From Arthrobacter celericrescens (GTDB lineage: Bacteria > Actinomycetota > Actinomycetes > Actinomycetales > Micrococcaceae), in contig NZ_QYLP01000094.1 in NCBI RefSeq assembly GCF_003614925.1, positions 1 to 64,000 of the forward strand: a stretch of 64,000 bases of DNA, read 5' to 3'. Of this stretch, positions 14,094-22,370 are shown piece by piece. Below the pieces are notes generated by a model, which saw nothing but the letters and a program-made list of their open reading frames with translations, searched no databases and had not been told where the DNA came from. Numbering within the stretch: the first letter of the stretch is position 1; each line of letters starts with the position of its first letter. Made by a program: the position numbers and the translations under genes.

Positions 14094-15554
14094 ATGCTCA
14101 ACCAGGGTTCACTGCTCAAACAGGGTTCGGCCATCGACCGCTATTTCAAGATTTCGGAGCGCGGTTCCAACTATTCGCGGGAAATCCGCGGCGGCTTCGC
14201 CACGTTCTTCGCCATGAGCTACATCGTGGTCCTGAACCCGCTGATCCTCTCCGGGGCCGACTCCAACGGCAACAGCCTCGGCTTCACCGCCGTGGCTGCC
14301 ACCACCGCGTTCGTGGCAGGCATCCTGACCATCCTCATGGGCGCCTGGGCCAAGCACCCCTTCGCGGTGGCCACCGGCCTGGGCGTCAATGCCTTCGTGG
14401 CCGTGACCGTCGCCTCGCACCCGGGCCTGACGTGGCCGGACATGATGGGCCTGGTGGTGCTCTCCGGCCTCACCATGCTGATCCTGGTCCTCACCGGCTT
14501 CCGCACCGCGGTCTTCAAGGCGGTCCCGGCATCGCTGAAGACGGCGATCGTGGTGGGCATCGGCCTTTTCATCGCCCTCATCGGCCTGGTGAATGCCGGC
14601 TTCGTGCGCCGCATCCCGGACGCCGCCGGCACCACCGTGCCGCTGGGCCTGGGCGTGGACGGGAAGCTGCTGGGCTGGCCCACCCTGGTGTTCGTCGTCG
14701 GCCTCATCCTGACCATCGCCTTGGTGGTCCGCAAGGTCCGCGGCGCCATCCTGATCGGCATCGTGGCCTCCACCGCGCTGGCCGCCATCCTCGAATTCAC
14801 CCTGCACATCGGCCCGAGCTTCGACGGCACGAACGTCAACCCGCGCGGTTGGTCCCTCGTGGCGCCGAAATTCACGGAATGGGGCGCCCCGGACCTGTCC
14901 CTGATCGGCAAGGCCAACCCGTTCGGCGCCTTCGAGCACCTGGGCGTCATCGCCGCGTCGCTGCTGGCGTTCGTGATCCTGCTGAGCATCTTCTTCGACG
15001 CGATGGGCACCATGGTTGGCCTGGCCAACGAGGCGGGCACCGTGGACAAGAACGGCGACATCCCCAACGTGGACCGCGTCCTCCAGGTCGACGCCCTCGG
15101 TGCGATCGTGGGCGGCGGAACCTCCGTCTCCTCCAACCAGATCTTCGTGGAATCCGGCGCCGGCATCGGCGAAGGCGCCCGCACCGGCCTGGCCTCGATC
15201 GTCACCGGCCTGCTGTTCCTGGTGGCCATGTTCTTCACACCGCTCATCAACCTGGTGCCGTTCGAGGCCGTGGCCCCGGCGCTGGTGGTGGTGGGCTTCA
15301 TGATGGTGTCCCAGGTGGGCAAGATCGACTGGCAGGACTGGGGCGTGGGCATCCCCGCCTTCCTCACCATCGCCCTGATGCCGTTCACCTATTCGATCGC
15401 CAACGGCCTGGGCGCCGGCTTCATCTCCTACGTGCTGATCCGTACTTTCCAGGGCCGTGCCCGCGAGGTGCACCCGCTTATGTGGGCGGTTGCCGCGGCG
15501 TTCCTGCTCTTCTTCGGCATCGGCCAAGTGGAGGAAATCCTGGGCATCAAGTAG
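14094..15554 (+). CDS. NCS2-family purine permease (AzgA-like)
   Basis: A 486-residue inner-membrane transporter of the nucleobase:cation symporter-2 type, AzgA subgroup, which takes up adenine, guanine or hypoxanthine with protons. Typical AzgA motifs are visible: RGGFATFFAMSYIVVLNP at the N-terminus, GLGVNAFVAV, FFDAMGTMVGLANEAG, and GGGTSVSSNQIFVESGAGI. The ATG at 14094 (MLNQGSLLKQGSAIDRYF) is preceded by GGAG at 6 nt, so the longer frame from 14058 is not used. The gene stands alone between copC and hutG. No purine riboswitch is visible in the 115-nt leader. Confidence 0.92.
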   Translation: MLNQGSLLKQGSAIDRYFKISERGSNYSREIRGGFATFFAMSYIVVLNPLILSGADSNGNSLGFTAVAATTAFVAGILTILMGAWAKHPFAVATGLGVNAFVAVTVASHPGLTWPDMMGLVVLSGLTMLILVLTGFRTAVFKAVPASLKTAIVVGIGLFIALIGLVNAGFVRRIPDAAGTTVPLGLGVDGKLLGWPTLVFVVGLILTIALVVRKVRGAILIGIVASTALAAILEFTLHIGPSFDGTNVNPRGWSLVAPKFTEWGAPDLSLIGKANPFGAFEHLGVIAASLLAFVILLSIFFDAMGTMVGLANEAGTVDKNGDIPNVDRVLQVDALGAIVGGGTSVSSNQIFVESGAGIGEGARTGLASIVTGLLFLVAMFFTPLINLVPFEAVAPALVVVGFMMVSQVGKIDWQDWGVGIPAFLTIALMPFTYSIANGLGAGFISYVLIRTFQGRAREVHPLMWAVAAAFLLFFGIGQVEEILGIK

Positions 15555-15571
15555 CCCGCAGAATTGCAGCC

Positions 15572-15587
15572 GTCCGGGATTCCGGAC
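15572..15587. promoter_or_regulatory. Candidate hut-regulon operator before hutG
   Basis: GTCCGGGATTCCGGAC is an inverted repeat with perfect GTCCGG/CCGGAC arms, 54 nt upstream of hutG. Near-identical sites lie before hutU (54544-54559) and the IclR-type regulator gene (55501-55583). This points to control by that regulator, although no binding data are available. Confidence 0.6.
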
Positions 15588-15641
15588 ACGGCTCCGCAGG
15601 CCGCGCTGTTTTCGGGGCGTGGTCTGCGGTGTGCTTAAAAC

Positions 15642-16601
15642 ATGCAAACGAACACCCTCCCTGTTGATGTCCGCCCCGAGTCCTGGACGGGCCGCTTCGA
15701 CGGCGACGGCGCCGAGCACCGCCGCTGGTGGCAGGCCATCGCGCCTTACGATGCAGCGGCCGACGGCGACGCAACCGCCCGCACCCGGCCCGCCGTCGTC
15801 GTGGGCTTCTGCAGCGACGAAGGTGTGCGCCGCAACAAGGGACGCACGGGTGCCGCGGCCGCTCCGGCCGCGATCCGCGCCGCGCTCGGACCGCTCGCCT
15901 ATCACCTGGACCGCAGCGTCTTCGACGCCGGCGACGTCGTGGTGGAGGGCGAGGCCCTGGAGGAGGGCCAGCAGCGTGCGGGAACCGTTGTATCCGCACT
16001 GCTCGACGCCGGCAACCTCACCGTGGTGCTCGGCGGCGGCCACGAGACCGCGTTCGCCAGCTACCTGGGCGTGGCCGGCTCTTCTTCGGTGACTTCCGGC
16101 AAGCGGCTGGGCGTGCTGAACCTGGACGCCCACTTCGACCTGCGCGACGCAGCCGTGCCAAGCTCGGGCACTCCGTTCCTGCAGATGGCCCGCGCGGAAG
16201 CTGCCGCCGGCCGCGAACTGCAGTACGCCGTCGTCGGGATCTCGGAGGCGAACAACACCCGCACGCTCTTCGACACGGCCGACCGGCTGGGTGTGAAGTA
16301 CCTGCTGGACGAGGACTGCTCGGCGGAGGCCGTCTCCGAATTCGTGGCGTCCTTCCTGGCCGGCATCGACGTGCTGTACCTGACGATCGACCTGGACGTG
16401 CTGCCCGCGGCGACGGCGCCCGGCGTCAGCGCCCCGGCCGCCTACGGCGTGTCCCTGCCGGTGATCAGCGCCGTGTGCCGCCAGGTGGCCGCGAGCGGCA
16501 AGCTCCTCCACCTGGACGTCGCCGAACTGAACCCGGAGTTCGACGTCGACTCCCGCACCGCGAAGGTGGCCGCGCGGCTGGTGAACACGCTGCTCGGCTA
16601 G
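15642..16601 (+). CDS. hutG: Formimidoylglutamase (arginase/ureohydrolase family)
   Basis: A 319-residue Mn-dependent ureohydrolase, best read as HutG, which hydrolyses N-formimidoyl-L-glutamate to glutamate and formamide in histidine breakdown. The binuclear manganese motifs are present: GGGHE, NLDAHFDLR and IDLDVLP. Arginase or agmatinase cannot be excluded by fold alone, but the N-terminal EGVRRNKGRTGAAAAPAAIR segment is HutG-like and an operator upstream matches those of hutU and the IclR gene 40 kb away. I see no good Shine-Dalgarno sequence before the ATG. A strong terminator follows, so it is a single-gene unit. Confidence 0.85.
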   Translation: MQTNTLPVDVRPESWTGRFDGDGAEHRRWWQAIAPYDAAADGDATARTRPAVVVGFCSDEGVRRNKGRTGAAAAPAAIRAALGPLAYHLDRSVFDAGDVVVEGEALEEGQQRAGTVVSALLDAGNLTVVLGGGHETAFASYLGVAGSSSVTSGKRLGVLNLDAHFDLRDAAVPSSGTPFLQMARAEAAAGRELQYAVVGISEANNTRTLFDTADRLGVKYLLDEDCSAEAVSEFVASFLAGIDVLYLTIDLDVLPAATAPGVSAPAAYGVSLPVISAVCRQVAASGKLLHLDVAELNPEFDVDSRTAKVAARLVNTLLG

Positions 16602-16617
16602 GGGACCCCGCACTCCG

Positions 16618-16652
16618 GCCCCGCCTGGCGACTCTGCCAGGCGGGGCTTTTT
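16618..16652 (+). terminator. Rho-independent terminator after hutG
   Basis: A perfect 12-bp stem, GCCCCGCCTGGC paired with GCCAGGCGGGGC round a 6-nt loop, is followed by TTTTT at 16648-16652. It starts 16 nt after the hutG stop. Confidence 0.85.
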
Positions 16653-16676
16653 GGCGTTATCCACAGGCACCGGAAC

Positions 16677-16710
16677 ATTATTCGTCACTTGACGATTATT
16701 TTGTTACCGT
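16677..16710 (+). promoter_or_regulatory. Candidate NrtR operator and promoter of prs-nadV
   Basis: CGTCACTTGACG at 16683-16694 is an inverted repeat inside the AT-rich block ATTATTCGTCA...GATTATT, which extends the symmetry. TACCGT at 16705-16710 lies 7 nt before the ATG at 16718 with no Shine-Dalgarno sequence, so transcription may start at the start codon (leaderless). The NrtR-type regulator encoded two genes downstream is the obvious candidate binder. Confidence 0.5.
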
Positions 16711-16717
16711 GGATCCC

Positions 16718-17548
16718 ATGATCACGATGTTCTCGAAGTCCCGCCAAGGATGGGTCACCCACTCGCGGGCCACGGAGATGCGGTTCCCCGCCGGGGAGTG
16801 CCACATCAAGACTGACGCCACAGCGGAGGAAACCCCGCTCTACCTGTACCTCACCGGAACCGACGCCAACGACTACGTCACCGCGGGCATGTGGATCGAC
16901 TACGCGCACGCGGCCGGCCACGAGGTCAAGGCCCTGATCCCCTACCTTCCCGGAGCCCGCCAGGACCGCGGAGTGCCGTTCGGCGCCAAGGTCTATGCAC
17001 GGCTCATCAACGCCATGGACGCCGACGAGGTGGTCTGCTTCGACCCCCACTCCGAGGTCATGCCCGGCCTGGTGGAGAAGCTCCGGATCGTCGACTCGGA
17101 CACCGTCATCGCCCAGGTCCTCCGCAAGCGCATCGGCGACTACGCAGGCGTCATCTGCCCCGACCAGGGAGCGCGCACCCGGACCGAAAAAACCGCGGCC
17201 ACCCTCGGCCTGCCCGTCTACTACGCCAGCAAGCGCCGCGACTTCGCCACGGGCAAGCTGTCCGGATTCGAGTGCGAAGCCCTGCCGGACACCGGCAAGT
17301 TCCTGGTGGTCGACGACATCTGCGACGGCGGCGGGACCTTCCGCGGCCTCGCCGGCGCCACCGGGCTCGGCAAGGAACGGCTGGACCTCTGGGTCAGCCA
17401 CGGCGTCTTCTCCGGCAACGCGGCGGCCTTGAACGAGCACTACGGCACCATCTTCACCACTGATTCCCACCCCGGCGCCGCCAACCCCGGGGTCGGCGCC
17501 CACGTCACACCTTTGATCCCGTACCTCCTGGAAGGCAGCACGCGATGA
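16718..17548 (+). CDS. prs: Ribose-phosphate pyrophosphokinase paired with NadV
   Basis: A 276-residue PRPP synthase homologue, shorter than the housekeeping enzyme (about 315-325 residues). The PRPP-binding loop LVVDDICDGGGTF and the catalytic-side segment PYLPGARQDR are present. It makes PRPP from ribose 5-phosphate and ATP, which NadV, encoded next and overlapping by ATGA, uses to salvage nicotinamide. This pairing of a divergent Prs with NadV is known from bacterial NAD-salvage clusters. I choose the ATG at 16718, with a second in-frame ATG at 16727 possible. Regulation by NrtR is inferred from the operator-like palindrome upstream. Confidence 0.87.
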   Translation: MITMFSKSRQGWVTHSRATEMRFPAGECHIKTDATAEETPLYLYLTGTDANDYVTAGMWIDYAHAAGHEVKALIPYLPGARQDRGVPFGAKVYARLINAMDADEVVCFDPHSEVMPGLVEKLRIVDSDTVIAQVLRKRIGDYAGVICPDQGARTRTEKTAATLGLPVYYASKRRDFATGKLSGFECEALPDTGKFLVVDDICDGGGTFRGLAGATGLGKERLDLWVSHGVFSGNAAALNEHYGTIFTTDSHPGAANPGVGAHVTPLIPYLLEGSTR

Positions 17549-19116
17549 CCACCACCACCTCAGCACGCATCACGGCCCCGGCAATCACCACACCGTCCAT
17601 CACCGGCGCGCTGTTCGAAACCGACGCCTACAAGCTGGGCCACCGCGAGCTGTACCCCGAGGGCACCACCGGCATCCTGAGCAACTACACCAACCGCGGT
17701 TCCCGCATCGAGGGCGTCACCAAGGTGGTCCACTTCGGCCTGCAGGCCTTCCTCCAGTCGTACTGCACCGAGGCCTTCGCCCCGTTCTTTGCGGCGGACG
17801 AGGACGAGGCGGTCGCCGAGTACGAGGCAGTCCTCGAGTCGATCCTGGGCCCGAACCACATCGGCTCCGAACACATCCGGGCGCTGCACAGGGTGGGCTA
17901 CCTGCCCCTGGTCTTCCGGGCCGTCCCGGAAGGCACCCGGGTTCCGCTGCGGGTACCGAGCTTCACCATCGAAAACACCCGGCCCGAGTTCTTCTGGCTG
18001 GTCAACTACATCGAAACCGTCCTCTCCGCCGCCGTCTGGCACCCGTCCACCACGGCGACCATCGCGGACCACTACCGCGGCATCCTGGACCAGGCAGCAG
18101 ACACCACCGGCGTGGACCGGGCCGCGGTGAACTGGCAACTGCACGACTTCTCCTACCGCGGGATGTCCGGCACGGCCTCGGCTGCCGCCAGCGGCGCCGG
18201 GCACCTGCTGTCCTTCACCGGCAGCGATTCATTGGCCACGATCGACTGGGTCAACCGCTACTACCCCTCCAGCGCGGGCACGGAGAACGGCCTGGTCCTC
18301 GGCTCGGTCCCGGCCACCGAGCACTCCGTGATGTGCGCGGGCATCAGCGAATCCAGCGAACTGGAGACCTTCGAACGCATCCTGGACAAGCACCCGTCCG
18401 GCATCGTGTCGGTCGTCTCCGACACCTTCGACTTCTTCCAGGTGCTCAACGGCATCCTGCCGGTACTGAAGAACCGGATCATGGAACGGGACGGGAAGCT
18501 CGTGATCCGCCCCGATTCCGGTGACCCTGCGGACATCATCTGCGGGACCGCGTCACGGCCCGGTTTGGCAGACGCTGTTGCAGTCCCCGACGGCGGTGCC
18601 CGCACCATGGAAGGCGACCCCGAATACTTCGGTGCGGTGCAGTTGCTGTGGAACGTCTTCGGCGGAACCGTCAACGCCAAGGGATACAAGGTCCTGGACC
18701 GGCACATCGGGCTGATCTACGGCGACTCCATCACCATCGACCGGGCCAGGGACATCTGGACCCGGTTGGAAGCCTTGGGCTTTGCCTCCGAGAATGTGGT
18801 CTTCGGCGTCGGGTCCTACTCCTACCAATACGTCACCCGGGACACCTTCTCCTCGGCGGTCAAGGCCACCTGGGCAATGATCGACGGCGTCGGGCACAAC
18901 CTGCTAAAGGACCCCGCGACGGACAACGGCACCAAGAAGTCCGCCACCGGCCGCCTCGCCGTGACCCGCGGCGACGACGGCGAACTGGTCCTCATCGAAA
19001 AGGCCACGCCTGAGCAGGAAGCCGCATCCCTGCTCCAGCCGGTCTGGGCGGACGGCGCGTTCACCACCCGCCAGTCCTTCGCCGATGTCCGCGCCGTCCT
19101 GGGCAACCTCGCCTGA
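17545..19116 (+). CDS. nadV: Nicotinamide phosphoribosyltransferase
   Basis: A 523-residue enzyme of the NAMPT/NadV family, which joins nicotinamide to PRPP to give NMN and so salvages NAD in one step. The N-terminal ETDAYKLGHRELYPEGTTGI and YTNRGSRIEG segments and the phosphate-binding VIRPDSGDPADI motif are characteristic. The length is that of full NAMPT rather than of nicotinate phosphoribosyltransferase. Its ATG overlaps the prs stop, so the two are translationally coupled. The NrtR-type regulator gene starts 50 nt downstream, completing a classic NAD-homeostasis operon. Confidence 0.92.
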   Translation: MTTTTSARITAPAITTPSITGALFETDAYKLGHRELYPEGTTGILSNYTNRGSRIEGVTKVVHFGLQAFLQSYCTEAFAPFFAADEDEAVAEYEAVLESILGPNHIGSEHIRALHRVGYLPLVFRAVPEGTRVPLRVPSFTIENTRPEFFWLVNYIETVLSAAVWHPSTTATIADHYRGILDQAADTTGVDRAAVNWQLHDFSYRGMSGTASAAASGAGHLLSFTGSDSLATIDWVNRYYPSSAGTENGLVLGSVPATEHSVMCAGISESSELETFERILDKHPSGIVSVVSDTFDFFQVLNGILPVLKNRIMERDGKLVIRPDSGDPADIICGTASRPGLADAVAVPDGGARTMEGDPEYFGAVQLLWNVFGGTVNAKGYKVLDRHIGLIYGDSITIDRARDIWTRLEALGFASENVVFGVGSYSYQYVTRDTFSSAVKATWAMIDGVGHNLLKDPATDNGTKKSATGRLAVTRGDDGELVLIEKATPEQEAASLLQPVWADGAFTTRQSFADVRAVLGNLA

Positions 19117-19166
19117 GCGGTGGGCCAGGCTCGCGATCGTCCCGGGGCTCAGGGAAGAATTGGACC

Positions 19167-19859
19167 GTGAACTCCGGGACCGCGACCACTGAACTGCCCA
19201 AACAGCCGCTGGTCTCCATCGACACCGTGCCGCTGCTCGTCCGCGACGGGCGGCTGCACGTTGTCCTTGGCGAGCGCCTGTTCGAGCCGTTTATCGGGGA
19301 GGCCGCGTTGCCCGGCGTCCTCCTGCTGAGCGACGAGCGCATGCACGAGGCCGCACTGCGGGCCCTTGAGTCGAAAATCGGCGTGCGCCCGGCGGATGTC
19401 CTTGCGGTGAGCGGCGCCGGCGTTTTCGACAATCCGGACCGGGACCCGCGCGGGCCCACTATTTCGATCGTCCACACGGCCGTCCTCCGCCCGGGCCTGG
19501 CCCTTGCGGAGGACGGCGTGCACGCGGTTCCCCTGGAGCAGGCCACGCGGCTGCCGTTCGACCACGAGGCCATCATCCGCAGGACGGCCGGGACGGTCCT
19601 GGATACCCTGTGGCGGGACATTCCCCTGACCCGGGCCCTGCTAGGCGAAACCTTCAGCACGGCCGACGCGGCGCGCCGCGAACGTGAGCTGGCCGCCGCC
19701 GCCGGCCGGCCGGAACCGGATACGTCCAACCTTGGCAGGGCCTTCGCGAAAAGCCCCCTGCTGGCGAAGGCCGCCGCGGCTGCCACGCCGAGCGGGAAGG
19801 GCAAGCCGCCCGCCCTGTGGGCGTGGACGGAGGTTCCAGCCGTCCAAACAGAGCAGTGA
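19167..19859 (+). CDS. nrtR: NrtR-type Nudix-domain transcriptional regulator
   Basis: A 230-residue protein with an N-terminal Nudix-fold domain and a C-terminal region like the winged helix of NrtR (LPFDHEAIIRRTAGTVLDTL through FSTADAARRERELAAAAG). NrtR repressors sense ADP-ribose and control NAD biosynthesis genes. The Nudix box here is not a good catalytic GX5EX7REUXEEXGU motif (LPGVLLLSDERMHEAALRAL), which fits a sensor rather than a hydrolase. It follows prs-nadV in the same direction, the gene order known for NrtR regulons in actinobacteria. The start is a GTG at 19167, after AGGGAAG. Confidence 0.8.
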   Translation: MNSGTATTELPKQPLVSIDTVPLLVRDGRLHVVLGERLFEPFIGEAALPGVLLLSDERMHEAALRALESKIGVRPADVLAVSGAGVFDNPDRDPRGPTISIVHTAVLRPGLALAEDGVHAVPLEQATRLPFDHEAIIRRTAGTVLDTLWRDIPLTRALLGETFSTADAARRERELAAAAGRPEPDTSNLGRAFAKSPLLAKAAAAATPSGKGKPPALWAWTEVPAVQTEQ

Positions 19860-19913
19860 CAGCCCGACGTCGGGGGTCACCTGAGCCGGATCGGCGCCAC
19901 CCGGCGCGGGCCG

Positions 19914-20669
19914 CTACAAGGCGGTCAGGCCGCCGTCGACGGTGAAGATCCCACCGGTGGCGTACGCGGCGTCGTCGCTCGCCAGGTAGACCATAATGCC
20001 TTCGACGTCGGCCGCCCGGCCGGGCCTGCGCAGCATGGTGGCGTCGACCAGGCCAGCCCGTTGTTCAGGGTTGTCGGCGATCGTCTGCACCAGCGGAGTT
20101 TCGGTGTATCCGGGCACCACGGTGTTGACCCGGATGCCCTCCGCGGCGTAGTCGGCGGCGACCACACGGGCCAGCCCGTGTACCCCGGCCTTTGAACTGG
20201 TGTAGGCCGTGAAGGTCTGGCCGCAGGCGACGACGGCGGTGGGGCTCCCGGTGCAGATGATCGATCCGCCGCGGCCGCTCAACGCGCGGACGGCGTGCTT
20301 GAGCGTCAGGAATGCGCCCCTCTGGTTGATGCGCACTGTCTTTTCCCAGACGTCGAGGTCGAGTTCGCCCACCCTGGCGTCCTGCCCGAACAGCTGGACT
20401 CCGGCGTTGGCCACGACCACGTCCAGGGGTGCTGTTTCGAGGGCCTTGGCGTAGGCGGCCTCAACGCTGGATTCGTCCGCGACGTCCATGAGCAGCGGGA
20501 TGGCGGCATCGCTCCCGGTGTCCTTCGCCGCTGCTGCCGCCGCCTCGAAGTTGAGGTCCGCGAAAAAGACGGTGGCCCCTTCGGCGACAAACCGAGTGGC
20601 GACTGCCTTTCCGATGCCGGACGCAGCGCCCGTTACGAGGGCGGTCTTGGCTGGGAGACGGTGGGACAT
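19914..20669 (-). CDS. SDR-family dehydrogenase of the apionate cluster
   Basis: A 251-residue short-chain dehydrogenase with the cofactor motif TGAASGIGKAV near residue 14, NAG at about 95, and the catalytic Y-x3-K in FTAYTSSKAG. It should oxidise or reduce a sugar or polyol with NAD(P). It is the last gene of the minus-strand run that contains the lactonase-like protein and the glycosidase, ending 40 nt from the former. I infer that it oxidises the sugar that yields the lactone, for example D-apiose to D-apionolactone, but its own sequence does not show the substrate. The ATG at 20669 gives the normal SDR length. Confidence 0.82.
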   Translation of the reverse strand: MSHRLPAKTALVTGAASGIGKAVATRFVAEGATVFFADLNFEAAAAAAKDTGSDAAIPLLMDVADESSVEAAYAKALETAPLDVVVANAGVQLFGQDARVGELDLDVWEKTVRINQRGAFLTLKHAVRALSGRGGSIICTGSPTAVVACGQTFTAYTSSKAGVHGLARVVAADYAAEGIRVNTVVPGYTETPLVQTIADNPEQRAGLVDATMLRRPGRAADVEGIMVYLASDDAAYATGGIFTVDGGLTAL

Positions 20670-20709
20670 GGAAGGAATTCCTCTCGGGGGTTGAAGTTCG
20701 GTGAAAGTA

Positions 20710-22368
20710 TCAGGGCAACTGCACGGCCACGGTCTGCCATGCGGACAGGTCGAGGTCCAGGGTTGTGCCATCCGGAGCAGCCACGCGGACCGGGACGGGC
20801 AGGGGGGTCAGGTTGGCCACGTGGGCCACGAGGCCGTGGCCCCGGCCCTGCCGCACCGGATACACCGCCAGCCCGCTGTCCGGGCCGGTTTCGGCGGCCA
20901 GGACCTCCGCGCCGCTGAGTTCCGCGAGCTGCTGGAGGAGCAGTCCGGCCGGGAAGCCGACCTCCGCGACAGTGGCGTAACTGACGGAAGCGATTCCGGG
21001 AACGCTCAGGGCGGCGACGCTTCCGAGGAGCCAGGCCGCAGCGAACTCACCCTCGCCGAGGGGATCCGGGGCAGTCGGCTCGCCGTCGGCCGCGGCCTCG
21101 ATGGCCACGGCGTTGAACCTGGGCGCCAGCATCACGGGACCGACATGCACGGGACGGCCCTCCGCAATGCGCAGCGCCTCGGCCGCGGTAAGGGTCTGCA
21201 TGGGCAGGGTCTCCACGATGGAAGCCGGCTCCACCGCGTGCATCTTAGGCGTGATCGAGTAGCTAATGCCTGCGGCAACCGCCAAGGCGCTTTCCCGGTT
21301 CCGGTTCAGCTCCGTGAAATGGCTGCGCGCTCCGGCCACGAACTCCCCGGCAAAACCCAGCTCCTTGGCTTCCCGGACCAGCGCATACCAGAGCGCCGGC
21401 AGCGTCACGTGGCTGCCGCCGTCGTACACGCCCAGGCGATCCACGCGCCCAAGCGGCAGCGAACGCAGCACCTCAACCACCTCCCCGGGCGAACCGGCCA
21501 CGATCCTGGCATCCAGGCTGGTCCCCAGGGACCCGGCGAGCGCGACGGCTTCGGCCGCTGAGATGGTCGCTGCCGCTGCGCTTGGCCGGACGGCGACCTC
21601 AACGAGCAAGGGGCCGAACCCCCGGGGCAGGGACCCCGCGTTGACGGCGGAAGTCCCTGCCGAGGTGCCCAACTGCGGCACGGTTGCCGTGACCTCGTCG
21701 CGGATGCGGACGATGCGCCTGGCGCTCAGCCGGATGCTTTGGCGCACCTCGTCGCCGGGGGCGTGCGCCACCGGGAAGGGCCTGGACAGCGGCGTGCTGT
21801 ACGTCTTGAACGAGGCGTCGGTCCAGTTGCGCTGGTCCTCGGTCTCGAAGACCTCGCCGTCAAAGTCGAGCCGGAACGCCGTGCCGTCCCGTTCCCAGTC
21901 CATCGCCGCGATGTCCATGAACGGCTGGTGCGGACTGATGCTGCGGGGAAAGGCGCCGGCGGTGGAACTGCCATCGGGTGAGGTAACGGTCAGCTGCCGC
22001 CCGGCGTCGTCGGGCCGGTGCAGCACCACCAGCCCGATGCGGTTGGACGAGAAGTCCTCCATGGCGGTCCCGTGGAAGGTGATGGTGACGGCGGCCGCGT
22101 CGAAGAGCAGCGTTGCGGTGCCCTTGTAGCGCGAGGGATCGTTGTGCCATACGGTCTCAAGGACGAGCCTCAGGCCCTCCGGGGTCTCCTCGCTCGCCGC
22201 GGACACCATTTCGGGTGCGAGGGTGAGCCAGTTGTGGTCCCGCACCACCGCCCGCAACCCGCGCAGCACCGGCCTGCCGAGGTAGCGGATGTCGGCCAGT
22301 TCCTCGCCCCGGAGTTCGGCTGACCACGGCCCGTGGTGGAGGTACCGGGTTGCGGACGGTGTGTGCAT
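20710..22368 (-). CDS. apnL: D-apionate lactonase-like protein
   Basis: A 552-residue protein that I recognise as ApnL-like, the enzyme that opens D-apionolactone to D-apionate. Supporting stretches are the beta-rich N-terminal part with GEVFETEDQRNWTDASFKTY, the central segment with VAGARSHFTELNRNRE and a C-terminal beta domain. No signal peptide is present. It starts 2 nt after the stop of the glycosidase gene, so they are translated together. An ApnO-like gene is found 12 kb away in the same block, which supports the assignment. Without a database search the exact substrate remains an inference; other sugar lactones are possible. Confidence 0.72.
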   Translation of the reverse strand: MHTPSATRYLHHGPWSAELRGEELADIRYLGRPVLRGLRAVVRDHNWLTLAPEMVSAASEETPEGLRLVLETVWHNDPSRYKGTATLLFDAAAVTITFHGTAMEDFSSNRIGLVVLHRPDDAGRQLTVTSPDGSSTAGAFPRSISPHQPFMDIAAMDWERDGTAFRLDFDGEVFETEDQRNWTDASFKTYSTPLSRPFPVAHAPGDEVRQSIRLSARRIVRIRDEVTATVPQLGTSAGTSAVNAGSLPRGFGPLLVEVAVRPSAAAATISAAEAVALAGSLGTSLDARIVAGSPGEVVEVLRSLPLGRVDRLGVYDGGSHVTLPALWYALVREAKELGFAGEFVAGARSHFTELNRNRESALAVAAGISYSITPKMHAVEPASIVETLPMQTLTAAEALRIAEGRPVHVGPVMLAPRFNAVAIEAAADGEPTAPDPLGEGEFAAAWLLGSVAALSVPGIASVSYATVAEVGFPAGLLLQQLAELSGAEVLAAETGPDSGLAVYPVRQGRGHGLVAHVANLTPLPVPVRVAAPDGTTLDLDLSAWQTVAVQLP

Positions 22369-22370
22369 GT

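Noticed and set aside
14109..16688. An 859-codon minus-strand frame opposite the purine permease and hutG
   Set aside because: Low-complexity His/Gln/Asp/Gly-rich translation with no motif, spanning two genuine plus-strand genes.
15728..16717. The long upstream extension of the prs frame through hutG
   Set aside because: The translation there is Arg-rich shadow sequence; prs homology begins at 16718, after a terminator and promoter.
19863..19874. CCCGACGTCGGG palindrome after nrtR as a terminator
   Set aside because: It has no loop and no T-run, and 12-bp GC-rich palindromes are common by chance here.
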